45,253 nucleotides of DNA from Bacteroidia bacterium (GTDB lineage: Bacteria; Bacteroidota; Bacteroidia; Palsa-965): positions 1-45,253 of the forward strand of contig JALONL010000034.1 of the NCBI GenBank assembly GCA_025454955.1. Reading direction: 5' to 3'. A program made the position numbers and the translations under genes. The notes under the pieces are model-generated. The model searched no databases. It worked only from the letters and a program-made list of their open reading frames with translations, and was not told the origin of the DNA. Shown in pieces: positions 1 to 9,366 of this stretch. The stretch's first letter is position 1. Each line of letters opens with the position of its first letter.

Positions 1-364
<364 letters not shown>

Positions 365-425
365 TTGCAGCCCACTTTTGGTGTATTTTCTTCCAATATG
401 TTTTTTACAGAATTGTAAAGATTCA

Positions 426-535
426 TGGTGGCTATAGCATCGGTGATCACCTCTTCCCATATCGAACAGAGAAGTTAAGCCCGATTGCGCAGATGGTACT
501 GCCCTACAAGGTGGGAGAGTATGTCGCTGCCAGTT
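426..535 (+). rRNA. 5S ribosomal RNA
   Basis: A segment of about 110 bases begins TGGTGGCTATAGC and ends GTCGCTGCCAG. The 5' GGTGGC and 3' GCTGCC ends can pair as helix I, and the internal CACCTCTTCCCATATCGAAC matches the conserved 5S loop B/C region. Its place after 23S and before a strong terminator fits the end of an rRNA operon. Ends are uncertain by a few bases. Confidence 0.95.
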
Positions 536-543
536 TTAGATAG

Positions 544-578
544 AAACCCCGGTCATCTCGACCGGGGTTTCTTGTTTT
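544..578 (+). terminator. rRNA operon terminator
   Basis: A perfect 11-bp stem (544-554 with 560-570) with a 5-base loop is followed by a T-rich tract. It sits about 10 bases after 5S and most likely ends the rrn transcript. Confidence 0.9.
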
Positions 579-579
579 T

Positions 580-1149
580 AGCCAATTCCTTATTCCCCTT
601 CGCTCATTCCGTTCCGGTTTTCAGAGCTTTCCCGTTTCTTACATTCTCCCGATTCCCGCCTGACCAATTCACAAACTGCTCCTGTTCCCAATTTTTAAAA
701 CAGTGTAACCTGTATTGGCCAAGAGGCTGTTTGAAATTCGTTTTTTAGATTGGTTAGGAGTAGATTTTTCTCAGATATGGCGTCCCGCTGAAATAGCGGG
801 ACAAGTGATATTGGGAAAATATCGACAAGAAATGCCCCGTTTTTCATTGGAGCAGGATGAGGAAAATGTGCCATGACAAAGCCAGTGTATGCTTTTTGAA
901 CAACCTCCATTTTACCTCATTTTTCTCTACTTTTTCTCTGATGTAGATTCGTTTTGAACTCCGAAAACGAATAGCCAATTTCACAAACCGGTCTCTTAGC
1001 TTCAAATAATCGAGAGTAAAAAGATGTTACTGGTGAAATATGGCACTCACGGAGCTTTTGCCATCGTGGCTTTACCCCAAAAACACTTTATATTCTGTAA
1101 AAAAGACACAAAACATTCAAAAGAAAACTTCCTGACAGCCTCTAACACT
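580..1149. other. Gene-poor stretch with nested inverted repeats
   Basis: No coding region with recognisable features is seen between the rrn terminator and the porin-like gene. The open frames here are short and overlap repeats. What can be seen is a pair of diverged inverted ends (about 722-745 and 964-996), a perfect hairpin at 782-802 and another at 947-972, so the interval looks like a degenerate small mobile element or repeat relic, not a gene. Confidence 0.55.
722..996. repeat. MITE-like or decayed insertion element (candidate)
   Basis: The left end AAGAGGCTGTTTGAAATT...CGTTTT aligns, with small indels, to the reverse complement of the right end (AAGAGACCGGTTTGTGAAATT...CGTTTT), giving imperfect terminal inverted repeats about 275 bases apart. 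Inside are a perfect 8-bp hairpin (782-789 with 795-802) and a 9-bp hairpin (947-955 with 964-972). ATTCGTTTT occurs at 737 and 947 and inverted at 964. No transposase is present. No target-site duplication is obvious, though CCAATTCACAAAC near 664 resembles CCAATTTCACAAAC near 975. Identity as a mobile element is inference. Confidence 0.4.
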
Positions 1150-1157
1150 TATTTTTG
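1150..1157 (+). promoter_or_regulatory. Candidate Bacteroidota -7 box
   Basis: TATTTTTG fits TAnnTTTG and lies 11 bases before the ATG at 1169. No good TTTG is seen at the expected upstream spacing, so this is a weak call. Confidence 0.3.
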
Positions 1158-1168
1158 TTCTCAGCACT

Positions 1169-3139
1169 ATGAACAATCTTCGATCCCGGTTTCTTTCTGT
1201 TTTTTTCCTGTCGGGGATTTTTATTTTGTGCGGTGTTTTGCCGGTTACGGCTCAAACACCTGTAAATAATCGGATTCCGAAAAAAGATACCACTTCGGTT
1301 CCCATCGATTCTACAAAGCATTACTTTTTTCGGGAAGAGGTTTTTGTGGCAGGAGGTAAAATTCCTGAGCTTACTCCGCTTAAAGTGCGGTTGGATAATT
1401 TTCAATTCAACGGCTACAGGCATTTGGCTTTAGGAAATCTTGGTGCGCCGTCGCTTTTGCTTCAATTGCCTGGTGTGCCGTTTGATGCGTTCAGGCGGAG
1501 TAACAATAGTTTTGCTTTTTTCGGTTACAGCGATGCCAATCGCGTGTTTTATACTTCGAAAAAACCGTACACCTCTATCCGGGTTGTAGTAGGGCAGCGT
1601 CGTGCCAGTGAAACGGAAGTGCTTCACGCACATAACTTTGGGCCCAACTGCAATATTACCTTCGGATTTTTGAGGCAGCGGGCTGAAGGTTTTTACAACA
1701 GGCAAAATACCAACAACACCAGCGCGAGGCTCAACGGCTGGTACTGGTCGGCGGCAAACCGGTATGCTTTAACGGGTGATTTTTACTGGACGGGCCATGA
1801 TGCTTTGGAAAATGGCGGCATTCGTTCGCTTTCGTCGTTTGAAAACGCACAGCAGCTCGACCGCCGATTGGTTGCCGTGAATTTGTTTGACGCCGAAAAC
1901 AAACAACGGGTGCGCAGCGGAAGAGTGAAACAGTATTTTGCCTTCGGATCGGTGATTGATACGTTGGTGTTTCGCGGCGACAGTCTTGACGAGCGCGATA
2001 CGGTGAAAATAAAACACGTCATCAGACCGCGGGCTGCAATTACTCATACCCTTCAGTTCAAAGATGAGTCGTGGCGTTTTACTTCGGGCAGTTCTGATAC
2101 GGCATTTTACCAGACCGATTATCGAGATACGCTCGAAACGCTTGATTCAACAGGGCTTTGGCGACTGAGTAACAGCGTGGCATTCGAAATTTTTCCGGCC
2201 TGGAAAGAAAGCATTTTTCCTTTTTCGGGTTCGTTCGGAATAAGGCATGAATTTGGGCGGCTTCGAAACGACACAATCCGGCACGATTTTCAAAACATCT
2301 TTGCCGAGGCCATGATTCGTCTGGCCGATAAAAAATCGGCTTTGCTGCGCACATTGGAGGCCAATGCCTGGTTAGTGGCGGCGGGCGAGAACAGCGGCGA
2401 CTTTAAAATTTCGGCCATTGCTGCCGACCGCACCATTTTGTGGAAGCATTGGGTGCTGCAGGCCGCAGCCGATGTGTCGCTTACACGGCCGGTGTTTATG
2501 ACACGGCATTTTTCGGGCAATCACTTTCGCTGGGCAAACAATTTTACCAAAGAAGGCGTGCTCCGCGCCGGTGCATCGGCCATGTACGGAACCAAAAACT
2601 ATTCGTGGGTGCAGCTGGCGCTCGATTTTTATAATTACGACCGGCCTGTGTATTACAACGCATCGAGTTTGCCCGCACAGTTAAACGGTTCGGTGCAGGC
2701 GTTGCAGCTTACATTGTCGCACCTGCTTCATTTGAAATCATTTCACTGGCGTGGTTCGGCGGTGTGGACTCAATTGCCGGATGCTGCGGTGATAAGGCTT
2801 CCCGAGTTTATTTTACGGCAGTCGTTTTACTTTGAATTCAGGCTGTTTAAACGCGCACTGCAAATGCAGGCGGGCGTGGATGCCGAATGGTTTTCGGGGT
2901 ATTTTGCCCAGGCGTATAATCCCAATCTCTCGCAATTTTATTTGCAGGACAGTCAGGAAATCGGGAACTACCTTTACCTCGATCCGTGGATCAGTATTCG
3001 CATAAGACCGGTGCGTGTATTTGTAAAAGCAGATCATGTAAATGCCGGTTTATTCGGAAGGCGTTATTATATCGCCCCATCTTATCCACATAATGATCTT
3101 GCGCTGAGACTTGGAATTTCGTGGATATTTAATGATTAG
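1169..3139 (+). CDS. Putative outer-membrane porin (Porin_10-like)
   Basis: A 656-residue protein with an N-terminal signal peptide (about residues 1-28, cleavage near VTAQ) followed by a long beta-rich region with alternating aromatic and polar strands, ending in ...LRLGISWIFND, as expected for an outer-membrane barrel. The segment with VGQRRASETEVLHAHNFGP and the strand pattern after it resembles the Bacteroidota 'putative porin' family. Substrate is unknown. It is the first gene after the rrn operon and is monocistronic: its convergent neighbour is separated by a hairpin at 3224-3263. The family call rests on recalled pattern; the outer-membrane location is more secure. Confidence 0.75.
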   Translation: MNNLRSRFLSVFFLSGIFILCGVLPVTAQTPVNNRIPKKDTTSVPIDSTKHYFFREEVFVAGGKIPELTPLKVRLDNFQFNGYRHLALGNLGAPSLLLQLPGVPFDAFRRSNNSFAFFGYSDANRVFYTSKKPYTSIRVVVGQRRASETEVLHAHNFGPNCNITFGFLRQRAEGFYNRQNTNNTSARLNGWYWSAANRYALTGDFYWTGHDALENGGIRSLSSFENAQQLDRRLVAVNLFDAENKQRVRSGRVKQYFAFGSVIDTLVFRGDSLDERDTVKIKHVIRPRAAITHTLQFKDESWRFTSGSSDTAFYQTDYRDTLETLDSTGLWRLSNSVAFEIFPAWKESIFPFSGSFGIRHEFGRLRNDTIRHDFQNIFAEAMIRLADKKSALLRTLEANAWLVAAGENSGDFKISAIAADRTILWKHWVLQAAADVSLTRPVFMTRHFSGNHFRWANNFTKEGVLRAGASAMYGTKNYSWVQLALDFYNYDRPVYYNASSLPAQLNGSVQALQLTLSHLLHLKSFHWRGSAVWTQLPDAAVIRLPEFILRQSFYFEFRLFKRALQMQAGVDAEWFSGYFAQAYNPNLSQFYLQDSQEIGNYLYLDPWISIRIRPVRVFVKADHVNAGLFGRRYYIAPSYPHNDLALRLGISWIFND

Positions 3140-3223
3140 AATATTTTAATATATTCATCATAGATAAAATTTGATTATCTAATTTCCCGCATATTCCAAT
3201 TGCCATCATTCATTCACCCAATA

Positions 3224-3265
3224 AACCGAACCAGCCGAATTATCAAATTCGGCCGGTTAGGTTTT
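3224..3265. terminator. Bidirectional terminator-like hairpin
   Basis: An 18-bp imperfect stem (3224-3241 with 3246-3263, two mismatches, 4-base loop) flanked by A- and T-rich bases lies between the convergent porin-like and cupin genes, so it can serve both. Confidence 0.6.
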
Positions 3266-3273
3266 GTAGGAGA

Positions 3274-4500
3274 CTATTTGTTTCTGTTTTCCCATTCTTT
3301 GCGAATGATTTTCCTGAACTTCAGGAAATCACAATCCGATCCTGGTTCATAGCTTGTAACCTGATTATCGGCACCGATATAATCGAAATAGCCGTAGTGC
3401 CCGCTGTCATCTGCATCATACATATAGCATTGTATAGTGATGCAGCTTGGCCCGTCGGGATTGGGATTTACAAGTTGATGAAACTGATTTAGTGTGGGGC
3501 TTATCCACGTTACATCGCCTTTACCGAAAACTGCGCCTTCGGGGTTGTATGTTTTGGGTGCACCGAGGTATGGATAGAGATGCACTTTTATTTCGCCATG
3601 CAATACGCGTATCAGCGCATTGGCTCCTGCGTGATTGTGTATGCTGCTGAAACATCCGGGAGGCCACACTTCCATTACATACGGAATTCCGGGCGATTCG
3701 CCACCGTTTTGTCCGAGTGTAATGCGCAGGTAAATTTGTTTGGAAAGCCCGGCGGGTTTATTGTCGCTTTTGGTTTTGAGTGTTTCGTAGCACCAGCAGC
3801 CCGGGGTGGCAATGCTGTATTCGATGGCCTGTGCAAAATCGGGGAAATCGTCGTCGTTAAGTACAAATTTCTTTCCGGCCACATTTTCATACAACTGCTG
3901 CCCGATACTGTTGAGATTGGCTTTGGGCATAAACGCCGCCGAAGCAACGTCTGTTATGGTTAACTCATCCATACCTTTTACTTTCATCGGTACATGGTTT
4001 TGCACCGGATCGCGCAGCAAACGCATAGGTTGGATGAGTGCCGCATTGAAATTATAATCGGTAAGGTTATGCAGGAAAGAATTGGATTGTGTTGAAGAGA
4101 AGAAATATTCGAATACAAGTGTTTCGAGGCGCGCCTCGCCTGTTCCAAACCGGTAGCAGCGATTGTTGGAATCGAGACTTACCCAGAAGAAGGCGTTTTT
4201 ATCGTTGGGCAGTCCTTTGGCGGTTTCAAACAATACCTCTGCGTGCTGGCCTTTGTAGCGAAATAGTTTTAAATAACCTGCATTCATGATTAGCCTTATT
4301 CCTTCGGAATTATCGGCTTTGCTGAAAGATAACTCGGTGGAGAAATCGGGTGTAACGGCGGTTTTGAATTTAAAGATCAGCACTCCCTGACCTGCAATCA
4401 GAAATTTGTTTGAAGAACCTGGTGCTGCTGTGCGCAGCATTGGGGTTTGTTTAAAGCGTATTTCTCGCGTTACGCTGAGATTAGGGTTTGAATGTGACAT
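3274..4500 (-). CDS. Cysteine-dioxygenase-like cupin with extra N-terminal domain
   Basis: A 408-residue protein. The C-terminal half (about 200-400) looks like a cysteine dioxygenase-type cupin: WPPGCFSSIHNHAG gives H288 and H290, QFHQLVNP gives H341, and Y359 sits about where the catalytic Tyr lies in thiol dioxygenases. These three His would bind Fe(II). The position of the mammalian crosslinking Cys is Ala here; bacterial enzymes usually lack it too. The N-terminal region (about 27-130) is beta-rich and recalls the FAMeT/LamG-like ligand-binding fold, which is not part of ordinary ~200-residue cysteine dioxygenases. No signal peptide is seen, so it is probably cytoplasmic. The substrate (Cys, 3-mercaptopropionate or another thiol) cannot be told from sequence. 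Confidence 0.65.
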   Translation of the reverse strand: MSHSNPNLSVTREIRFKQTPMLRTAAPGSSNKFLIAGQGVLIFKFKTAVTPDFSTELSFSKADNSEGIRLIMNAGYLKLFRYKGQHAEVLFETAKGLPNDKNAFFWVSLDSNNRCYRFGTGEARLETLVFEYFFSSTQSNSFLHNLTDYNFNAALIQPMRLLRDPVQNHVPMKVKGMDELTITDVASAAFMPKANLNSIGQQLYENVAGKKFVLNDDDFPDFAQAIEYSIATPGCWCYETLKTKSDNKPAGLSKQIYLRITLGQNGGESPGIPYVMEVWPPGCFSSIHNHAGANALIRVLHGEIKVHLYPYLGAPKTYNPEGAVFGKGDVTWISPTLNQFHQLVNPNPDGPSCITIQCYMYDADDSGHYGYFDYIGADNQVTSYEPGSDCDFLKFRKIIRKEWENRNK

Positions 4501-4556
4501 GGAAGTGGGTCGGATTTTTTAAAATAAAGTTTCAAAGAACACAAAAAATCAACTTT

Positions 4557-4584
4557 TTCTTTCAGGTAATAATACCTGAAAGAA
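4557..4584 (-). terminator. Terminator downstream of waaA
   Basis: A perfect 11-bp stem (4558-4568 with 4573-4583) with a 4-base loop, followed on the minus strand by GTTGATTTTTTG. It lies about 110 bases past the waaA stop. Confidence 0.6.
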
Positions 4585-4692
4585 GATTATTTGATGTTCC
4601 AATATGTAAATTCAGATAAGGATTAATTGGGTTTTGGAGAGCAGCAATTTCCGGAAAGGCGATTTTTCAATTACGCTGAGACATAGCGGATT

Positions 4693-5958
4693 TCAATCTC
4701 CCAGCGTATTCAAAAAGCTGAGTGCAAGCTGCGTGGCTCCGCGATTCTGTTGCACATATTCGCCGGCTTTTTTGCCTGCTTCGGCAGCGGCGGCGGGGTT
4801 TTGCAGGAGCTGGTCGATGGTGTTGGAAAGTGAATTTTCGTCGTGTACGGCAAATCCTCCGCCACAGGCAAGCAGTCCGAGGGCTTCGTTGAATTTTTTG
4901 TGTTTGGGGCCAAATACCACGGGTATGCCCCACACGGCGGCTTCGAGTGTATTGTGTATGCTTTTGCCGAATCCGCCGCCGATGTAGGCTGCCCGGCCAA
5001 AACCGTAGAGGGCCGAAAGCATACCAATATTGTCGATGAGGAGGGCCTGCGCCTGTGCGGCAGTTTCGGTGGTGGCGGCGGAGAAACGCACGATGGCCTG
5101 CGGGGAGAGCCCGGCTTTTTGGAGCAGGCTTTCGATGTGTTGCAAATGTGCTTCGCCCAGTTCGTGCGGGGCAATGAGGAGTTTCCATTGCCGGCCGAAA
5201 TGTTTGGCAAGGGCCGGAATAAGCAGTTGTTCATCGGCAGGCCAGGTGCTTCCGGCCACGAGTATGGGCCGGTTGTCTTGCGCGAAGGCTTCGGCAATGG
5301 GAATGCTCCGTGGTTGTGCGGCAATTTGTGCCACCCGGTCGAAGCGTGGATCGCCGCCGCGGCTGAGTTTGGTAATGCCAATGCCGCGCAGCAGTGTTTC
5401 GGATTGCTCATCCTGCACAAACAGGTGCGCAAAGCCGTGCAGCGCCGTGCGGAAAATACCGCCCCAGGGCTTGAAAAACGTTTGCGAAGGCCTGAAAATG
5501 CCAGCCACCAGAATATGCGGCACGTTATTGCGGCGAAGCTGGCTGAGGAGGTTGAGCCAGAATTCGTATTTAATGAAAATGGCGGCCTCGGGCTTTACGA
5601 GTTCGGCAAAGCGGCGGGCATTGGCAGGCGTATCGGCGGGGAGGTAGCAGATGATGTCGGCTCCGGTGTAGTTTTTTCGTACTTCGTAGCCGGAGGGCGA
5701 AAAGAATGTGAGCAGCAGCCGGTGGCCGGGTTTGGCCTGTCGCAGTGCTTCGAGTATGGGGCGGCCCTGTTCAAACTCGCCCAGCGAGGCGCAGTGCATC
5801 CAGATTACGGGGGCATTGCTGCCGGCTAATTTTTGGGCAAGCTGTTGCTGCCAGTTTCGGCGGCCGTTTACCCACAGCCGGGCTTTGGGCACAAACCACG
5901 CGGCAATGCCAATGGCCACACGGTAGAGCAGGATACTGAGCGTGTAGAGTGCCCGCAT
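4693..5958 (-). CDS. waaA: 3-deoxy-D-manno-octulosonic acid (Kdo) transferase
   Basis: A 421-residue GT30-type enzyme that adds Kdo from CMP-Kdo to lipid A precursors at the inner-membrane cytoplasmic face. The start at 5958 (MRALYTLSILLYRVAIG) supplies the N-terminal membrane anchor; the open frame continues upstream only by overlapping the preceding gene. Seen motifs: WMHCASLGEFEQGRP with the likely catalytic base E61, KYEFWLN, GDPRFDRV, the nucleotide-binding region VAGSTWPADEQLL and IAPHE, and GGGFGKSIHNTLEAAVWGIPVVFGP near the C terminus. Length matches the family. The upstream outer-membrane protein gene ends 8 bases before this start, so the two are probably co-transcribed. GC content is high here. 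Confidence 0.95.
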   Translation of the reverse strand: MRALYTLSILLYRVAIGIAAWFVPKARLWVNGRRNWQQQLAQKLAGSNAPVIWMHCASLGEFEQGRPILEALRQAKPGHRLLLTFFSPSGYEVRKNYTGADIICYLPADTPANARRFAELVKPEAAIFIKYEFWLNLLSQLRRNNVPHILVAGIFRPSQTFFKPWGGIFRTALHGFAHLFVQDEQSETLLRGIGITKLSRGGDPRFDRVAQIAAQPRSIPIAEAFAQDNRPILVAGSTWPADEQLLIPALAKHFGRQWKLLIAPHELGEAHLQHIESLLQKAGLSPQAIVRFSAATTETAAQAQALLIDNIGMLSALYGFGRAAYIGGGFGKSIHNTLEAAVWGIPVVFGPKHKKFNEALGLLACGGGFAVHDENSLSNTIDQLLQNPAAAAEAGKKAGEYVQQNRGATQLALSFLNTLGD

Positions 5959-5966
5959 AAACAAAA

Positions 5967-6725
5967 TCAGTAGTAGTAGTAATCGCGGGCCGGACGGCGG
6001 TAAATGGGTATGTTCCAGCCTGCGCGGATGCCCCAGAGTAATTCGAGTCTCTGGCTGGTATCGGCTTTCATGAGGTCGTAATCCCACGAACGCATGCTTT
6101 GGGTAAAGCCCTGTGTGCATTCGATACCGGCGTAAAAATTCAGTCGTTTCTTTCGCCCCTGAAACCAGTAGCCGGCAAATTCCTGCACGAGCAATCCACC
6201 GGTGAGGCGGTCATAGCCTTTGAGGTAATCGCCGGAAAGCGGCGGGGTGAGGCTGCCGTTGTCGATAATGCGTATGCGGTGCTGAATATATCCCACGCTG
6301 CCCGTAAGCATAAGTCCCGAATTCTGGTTGGCACCGAAAGCTTTTGGGAATATTTTGCCGGCCGATACATAGAGTGCAAACCCGCGCTGGTAGAGCTGTA
6401 CATCGGAGTATTTGCCTTCTTTGTTTATCACCAGCCCGTCGCTGGTGGCAATGCTGTCGAGCACGCCTTTTTCCTTGAGGTTCTGGCTGAAAAGGTAGTT
6501 CCAGTGCAGGCCAAACCAGTAGTTCTTTTTTGTTTTGCCCCAGAAAGTGGCACCCACGTTTGAGTTATTGCCAAAGCGTTGGGCCAGGTCGCCGCGGGGC
6601 ATTTGTGCTGCGTAAGAAAAGCCAAAGCCCACACAGCTTACCACCGAATCTTTTACGTTTTGCTGCGCACGGGCAGGCAAAAAAGCGGAGGCGGCCAGGA
6701 GGGCGAGAAACAGGTATTTCTTCAT
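5967..6725 (-). CDS. Predicted outer-membrane beta-barrel protein
   Basis: A 252-residue protein beginning MKKYLFLALLAASAFLPARAQ, a clear signal peptide; upstream in-frame codons lack this feature, which decides the start. The mature part has alternating beta strands (VGFGFSYAAQMP, FWGKTKKNYWFGLHWNYLFS, LNFYAGIECTQGF) and ends IPIYRRPARDYYYY, resembling an 8-12-strand barrel. No specific function is recognised. It is followed by waaA after 8 bases, so expression with LPS core synthesis is likely. On the minus strand TATCTTTA at 6739-6732 resembles a -7 box but is only 6 bases from the ATG. Confidence 0.75.
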   Translation of the reverse strand: MKKYLFLALLAASAFLPARAQQNVKDSVVSCVGFGFSYAAQMPRGDLAQRFGNNSNVGATFWGKTKKNYWFGLHWNYLFSQNLKEKGVLDSIATSDGLVINKEGKYSDVQLYQRGFALYVSAGKIFPKAFGANQNSGLMLTGSVGYIQHRIRIIDNGSLTPPLSGDYLKGYDRLTGGLLVQEFAGYWFQGRKKRLNFYAGIECTQGFTQSMRSWDYDLMKADTSQRLELLWGIRAGWNIPIYRRPARDYYYY

Positions 6726-6876
6726 TGTTTGTAAAGATATGCAAAAACGCGCCCCGGAAGGGTCACAAACGGGTGCAGGCGGGCGAAAATACCTATCTTC
6801 GTGCCGTTTTCCGCCGCGGTTTTTACGCTGTTTTGCGGAAAGATAACTACCGTTCACCATTTTGCTCCCGGCAATT

Positions 6877-8019
6877 ATGCAACAGGCAACGAAAAAAATA
6901 CAAATGGTCGATTTGCTCGGTCAATACGAGCACATTCAGGCAGAAATTGATGCTGCCGTTCTTGGTGTAATCCGCTCATCGGCCTACATAAATGGCCCCG
7001 AGGTGAAAGAGTTTAAAGCCGAACTGGAGGCTTACCTCGGTGTAAAGCATGTAATTCCCTGCGCCAACGGCACCGATGCTCTGCAAATTGCCATGATGGC
7101 ATTGGGTCTGAAGCCCGGCGACGAAGTAATTACCGCCAGCTTTACCTACGTGGCCACTGCCGAAGTAATTGCCCTGCTGGGCTTAACTCCCGTGCTGGTA
7201 GATGTATATCCCGGCACGATGGATATTGACGTGGAAGCCATTGAGCGCGCCATTACGCCCAAAACCAAAGCCATTGTGCCTGTGCATCTTTTCGGACAAT
7301 GCGCCGATATGGAGCGCATTATGAAACTGGCCGAAAAGCATAACCTGTTTGTAATTGAAGACACCGCACAGGCCATAGGCTCCGACTACACATTCAGCGA
7401 CGGGCGCAAGGCAAAGGCCGGCACCATTGGCACCATTGGCTGCACCTCGTTTTTTCCTTCCAAAAACCTCGGCTGCTACGGCGATGGCGGGGCCATGTAC
7501 ACAAACAGCGACGAACTGGCCGATAAAATGCGCATGATTGCCAACCACGGCCAGAGTGTGCAGTATTACCATGATTCTATTGGCGTAAACTCGCGCCTCG
7601 ACAGCATCCAGGCTGCCATTTTGCGCATTAAACTCCGCCATCTCGATAACTATGCCGCAGCCCGCAACCGTGCTGCGACGTGGTACGATAATGCGCTTGG
7701 CAATCATCCGAAATTGGTGATACCGGCCCGCGTAAAACACAGCGACCATGTTTTCCATCAGTACACGCTTCAACTGAAAGGCGTGGATCGCCAGGCATTC
7801 CGCGATTTTATGGCCGAGCGGGGCATTCCTACCATGATTTACTATCCGGTGCCGCTGCATTTGCAGAAAGCCTACCGCGATGAGCGTTACCGTGAAGGCG
7901 ATTTCCCGGTTACCGAGCAGCTTTGCGCCTCGGTGGTATCGCTTCCCATTCATACCGAACTCGACGAAGCCACACTGAAACTGATTACCGACAGTGTGCT
8001 TGAGTTTGTGAACCGATAA
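6877..8019 (+). CDS. wbpE: DegT/DnrJ/EryC1/StrS aminotransferase, WbpE-like
   Basis: A 380-residue PLP enzyme predicted to transaminate UDP-2-acetamido-3-oxo-glucuronate to the 3-amino sugar. The pattern follows WbpE closely: CANGTDALQIAMMALG, PGDEVITASFTYVATAEVIALLG, VPVHLFGQCADM, VIEDTAQAIGS, then SFFPSKNLGCYGDGGAMYTN with the PLP lysine K196, and GVNSRLDSIQAAIL. The ATG at 6877 is preferred; a TTG at 6862 would add five residues. It leads the nucleotide-sugar cluster; ugd starts 23 bases after its stop. Its pathway partners (acetyltransferase, 3-oxidoreductase, C6 dehydrogenase) lie 5-8 kb downstream. The exact sugar substrate is inferred from those partners. Confidence 0.88.
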   Translation: MQQATKKIQMVDLLGQYEHIQAEIDAAVLGVIRSSAYINGPEVKEFKAELEAYLGVKHVIPCANGTDALQIAMMALGLKPGDEVITASFTYVATAEVIALLGLTPVLVDVYPGTMDIDVEAIERAITPKTKAIVPVHLFGQCADMERIMKLAEKHNLFVIEDTAQAIGSDYTFSDGRKAKAGTIGTIGCTSFFPSKNLGCYGDGGAMYTNSDELADKMRMIANHGQSVQYYHDSIGVNSRLDSIQAAILRIKLRHLDNYAAARNRAATWYDNALGNHPKLVIPARVKHSDHVFHQYTLQLKGVDRQAFRDFMAERGIPTMIYYPVPLHLQKAYRDERYREGDFPVTEQLCASVVSLPIHTELDEATLKLITDSVLEFVNR

Positions 8020-8042
8020 TTGAACAATCTTTTCAGAACAAT

Positions 8043-9356
8043 ATGAATATTGCAGTAGTAGGCACCGGCTATGTGGGCCTTGTTACCGGCACCTGCCTTG
8101 CCGAAACCGGAAATCATGTAATCTGCGTGGATATTGATGCCGCGAAAGTGGAGAAGATGCGCAACGGCATTATTCCCATTTACGAGCCGCACCTTGATGT
8201 GCTTTTTGAGCGCAATATCAAGCAGGGACGGTTGCAGTTTACCACCAATCTGGAGCAGGCCATAGAAAAGGCACAGATTATTTTTCTCGCACTGCCCACA
8301 CCTCCCGGCGAAGACGGCTCGGCCGATCTTTCTTACGTGCTGGGCGTGGCCAAACAGTTGGGCGGCCTGTTGAAAGAGTACAAAATTGTGGTGGACAAAA
8401 GCACCGTACCCGTTGGCACGGCCGAGAAAGTACACGCTGCCATTGCCGAAAACTGCAAGACCGAATTTGATGTGGTTTCCAATCCCGAGTTTTTGCGTGA
8501 AGGATTTGCGGTGGATGATTTTCTGAAACCCGATCGTGTGGTGATTGGCACCAGCAGCGAACGTGCGCGCAAGCTCATGGAAGAACTCTACAAGCCTTAC
8601 GTGCGCCAGGGTAACCCGATTATTTTCATGGACGAAAAATCGGCAGAGCTTACCAAGTATGCGGCCAACGCATTTCTGGCTACCAAGATTACGTTTATGA
8701 ATGAGATTGCCAACCTCTGCGAGAAAGTGGGGGCCGATGTGGACAAGGTGCGCATTGGCATTGGTTCGGACGATCGAATTGGTAAGCGGTTTTTGTTTCC
8801 CGGCATTGGCTACGGCGGAAGCTGTTTCCCCAAAGACGTGCAGGCGCTGGCCCGTTCGGCTTCGGAGGTGAATCAGGAAATGCGCATTCTGGAAGCGGTA
8901 ATGAGCATTAACGAAAAGCAGAAGACAATAATTCTTCCCAAACTCAATAAGTTTTTCGAAGGCAATCTGAAGGGAAAGAAAATTGCCATCTGGGGTCTGG
9001 CTTTTAAGCCCGATACCGATGATATCCGTGAAGCACCTGCGCTTTACATCATAAACGAATTGCTTAAAGCCGGTGCTTCGGTTTCGGCCTACGACCCCGA
9101 GGCGATGGACAATGTAAGCCGCCTGCTCAATGGCAAAATTGAATTTGGCATGGATGAATACTCTGTGCTTAACGGTGCCGATGCGCTGGTCATTTGCACA
9201 GAGTGGAGTTTGTTCCGTACGCCCGATTTTGCCCGCATGAAAGGTCTGCTGAAGAATGCCGCCATATTCGATGGCCGCAATCTCTACGGTTTGGATCAGA
9301 TGGAAGAAAACGGTTTTTATTACGCCAGCATCGGCCGCGCCGTTGTTGTGAACTAA
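8043..9356 (+). CDS. ugd: UDP-glucose 6-dehydrogenase
   Basis: A 437-residue NAD-dependent enzyme making UDP-glucuronate from UDP-glucose. The Rossmann start MNIAVVGTGYVGLVTGTCLAE, the VDKSTVPVGTAEK and NPEFLREGFAVDDFLKPDRVV blocks and the catalytic GIGYGGSCFPKD (C261) are all intact, and the C-terminal UDP-binding region IAIWGLAFKPDTDDIREAPA is typical. It sits between the WbpE-like gene and UDP-xylose synthase (10-base gap), so UDP-glucuronate made here is the direct substrate of the next enzyme. It differs from the second dehydrogenase at 14418, which belongs to the UDP-HexNAc group. Confidence 0.96.
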   Translation: MNIAVVGTGYVGLVTGTCLAETGNHVICVDIDAAKVEKMRNGIIPIYEPHLDVLFERNIKQGRLQFTTNLEQAIEKAQIIFLALPTPPGEDGSADLSYVLGVAKQLGGLLKEYKIVVDKSTVPVGTAEKVHAAIAENCKTEFDVVSNPEFLREGFAVDDFLKPDRVVIGTSSERARKLMEELYKPYVRQGNPIIFMDEKSAELTKYAANAFLATKITFMNEIANLCEKVGADVDKVRIGIGSDDRIGKRFLFPGIGYGGSCFPKDVQALARSASEVNQEMRILEAVMSINEKQKTIILPKLNKFFEGNLKGKKIAIWGLAFKPDTDDIREAPALYIINELLKAGASVSAYDPEAMDNVSRLLNGKIEFGMDEYSVLNGADALVICTEWSLFRTPDFARMKGLLKNAAIFDGRNLYGLDQMEENGFYYASIGRAVVVN

Positions 9357-9366
9357 GCCATACAGT

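Noticed and set aside
695..910. 71-codon minus-strand gene in the repeat-like region
   Set aside because: It crosses the candidate inverted repeat end and the internal hairpin; no family features. It could be part of a decayed element, but not a supported gene.
4843..5829. 328-codon plus-strand open frame
   Set aside because: Antisense to waaA; composition is that of a shadow frame.
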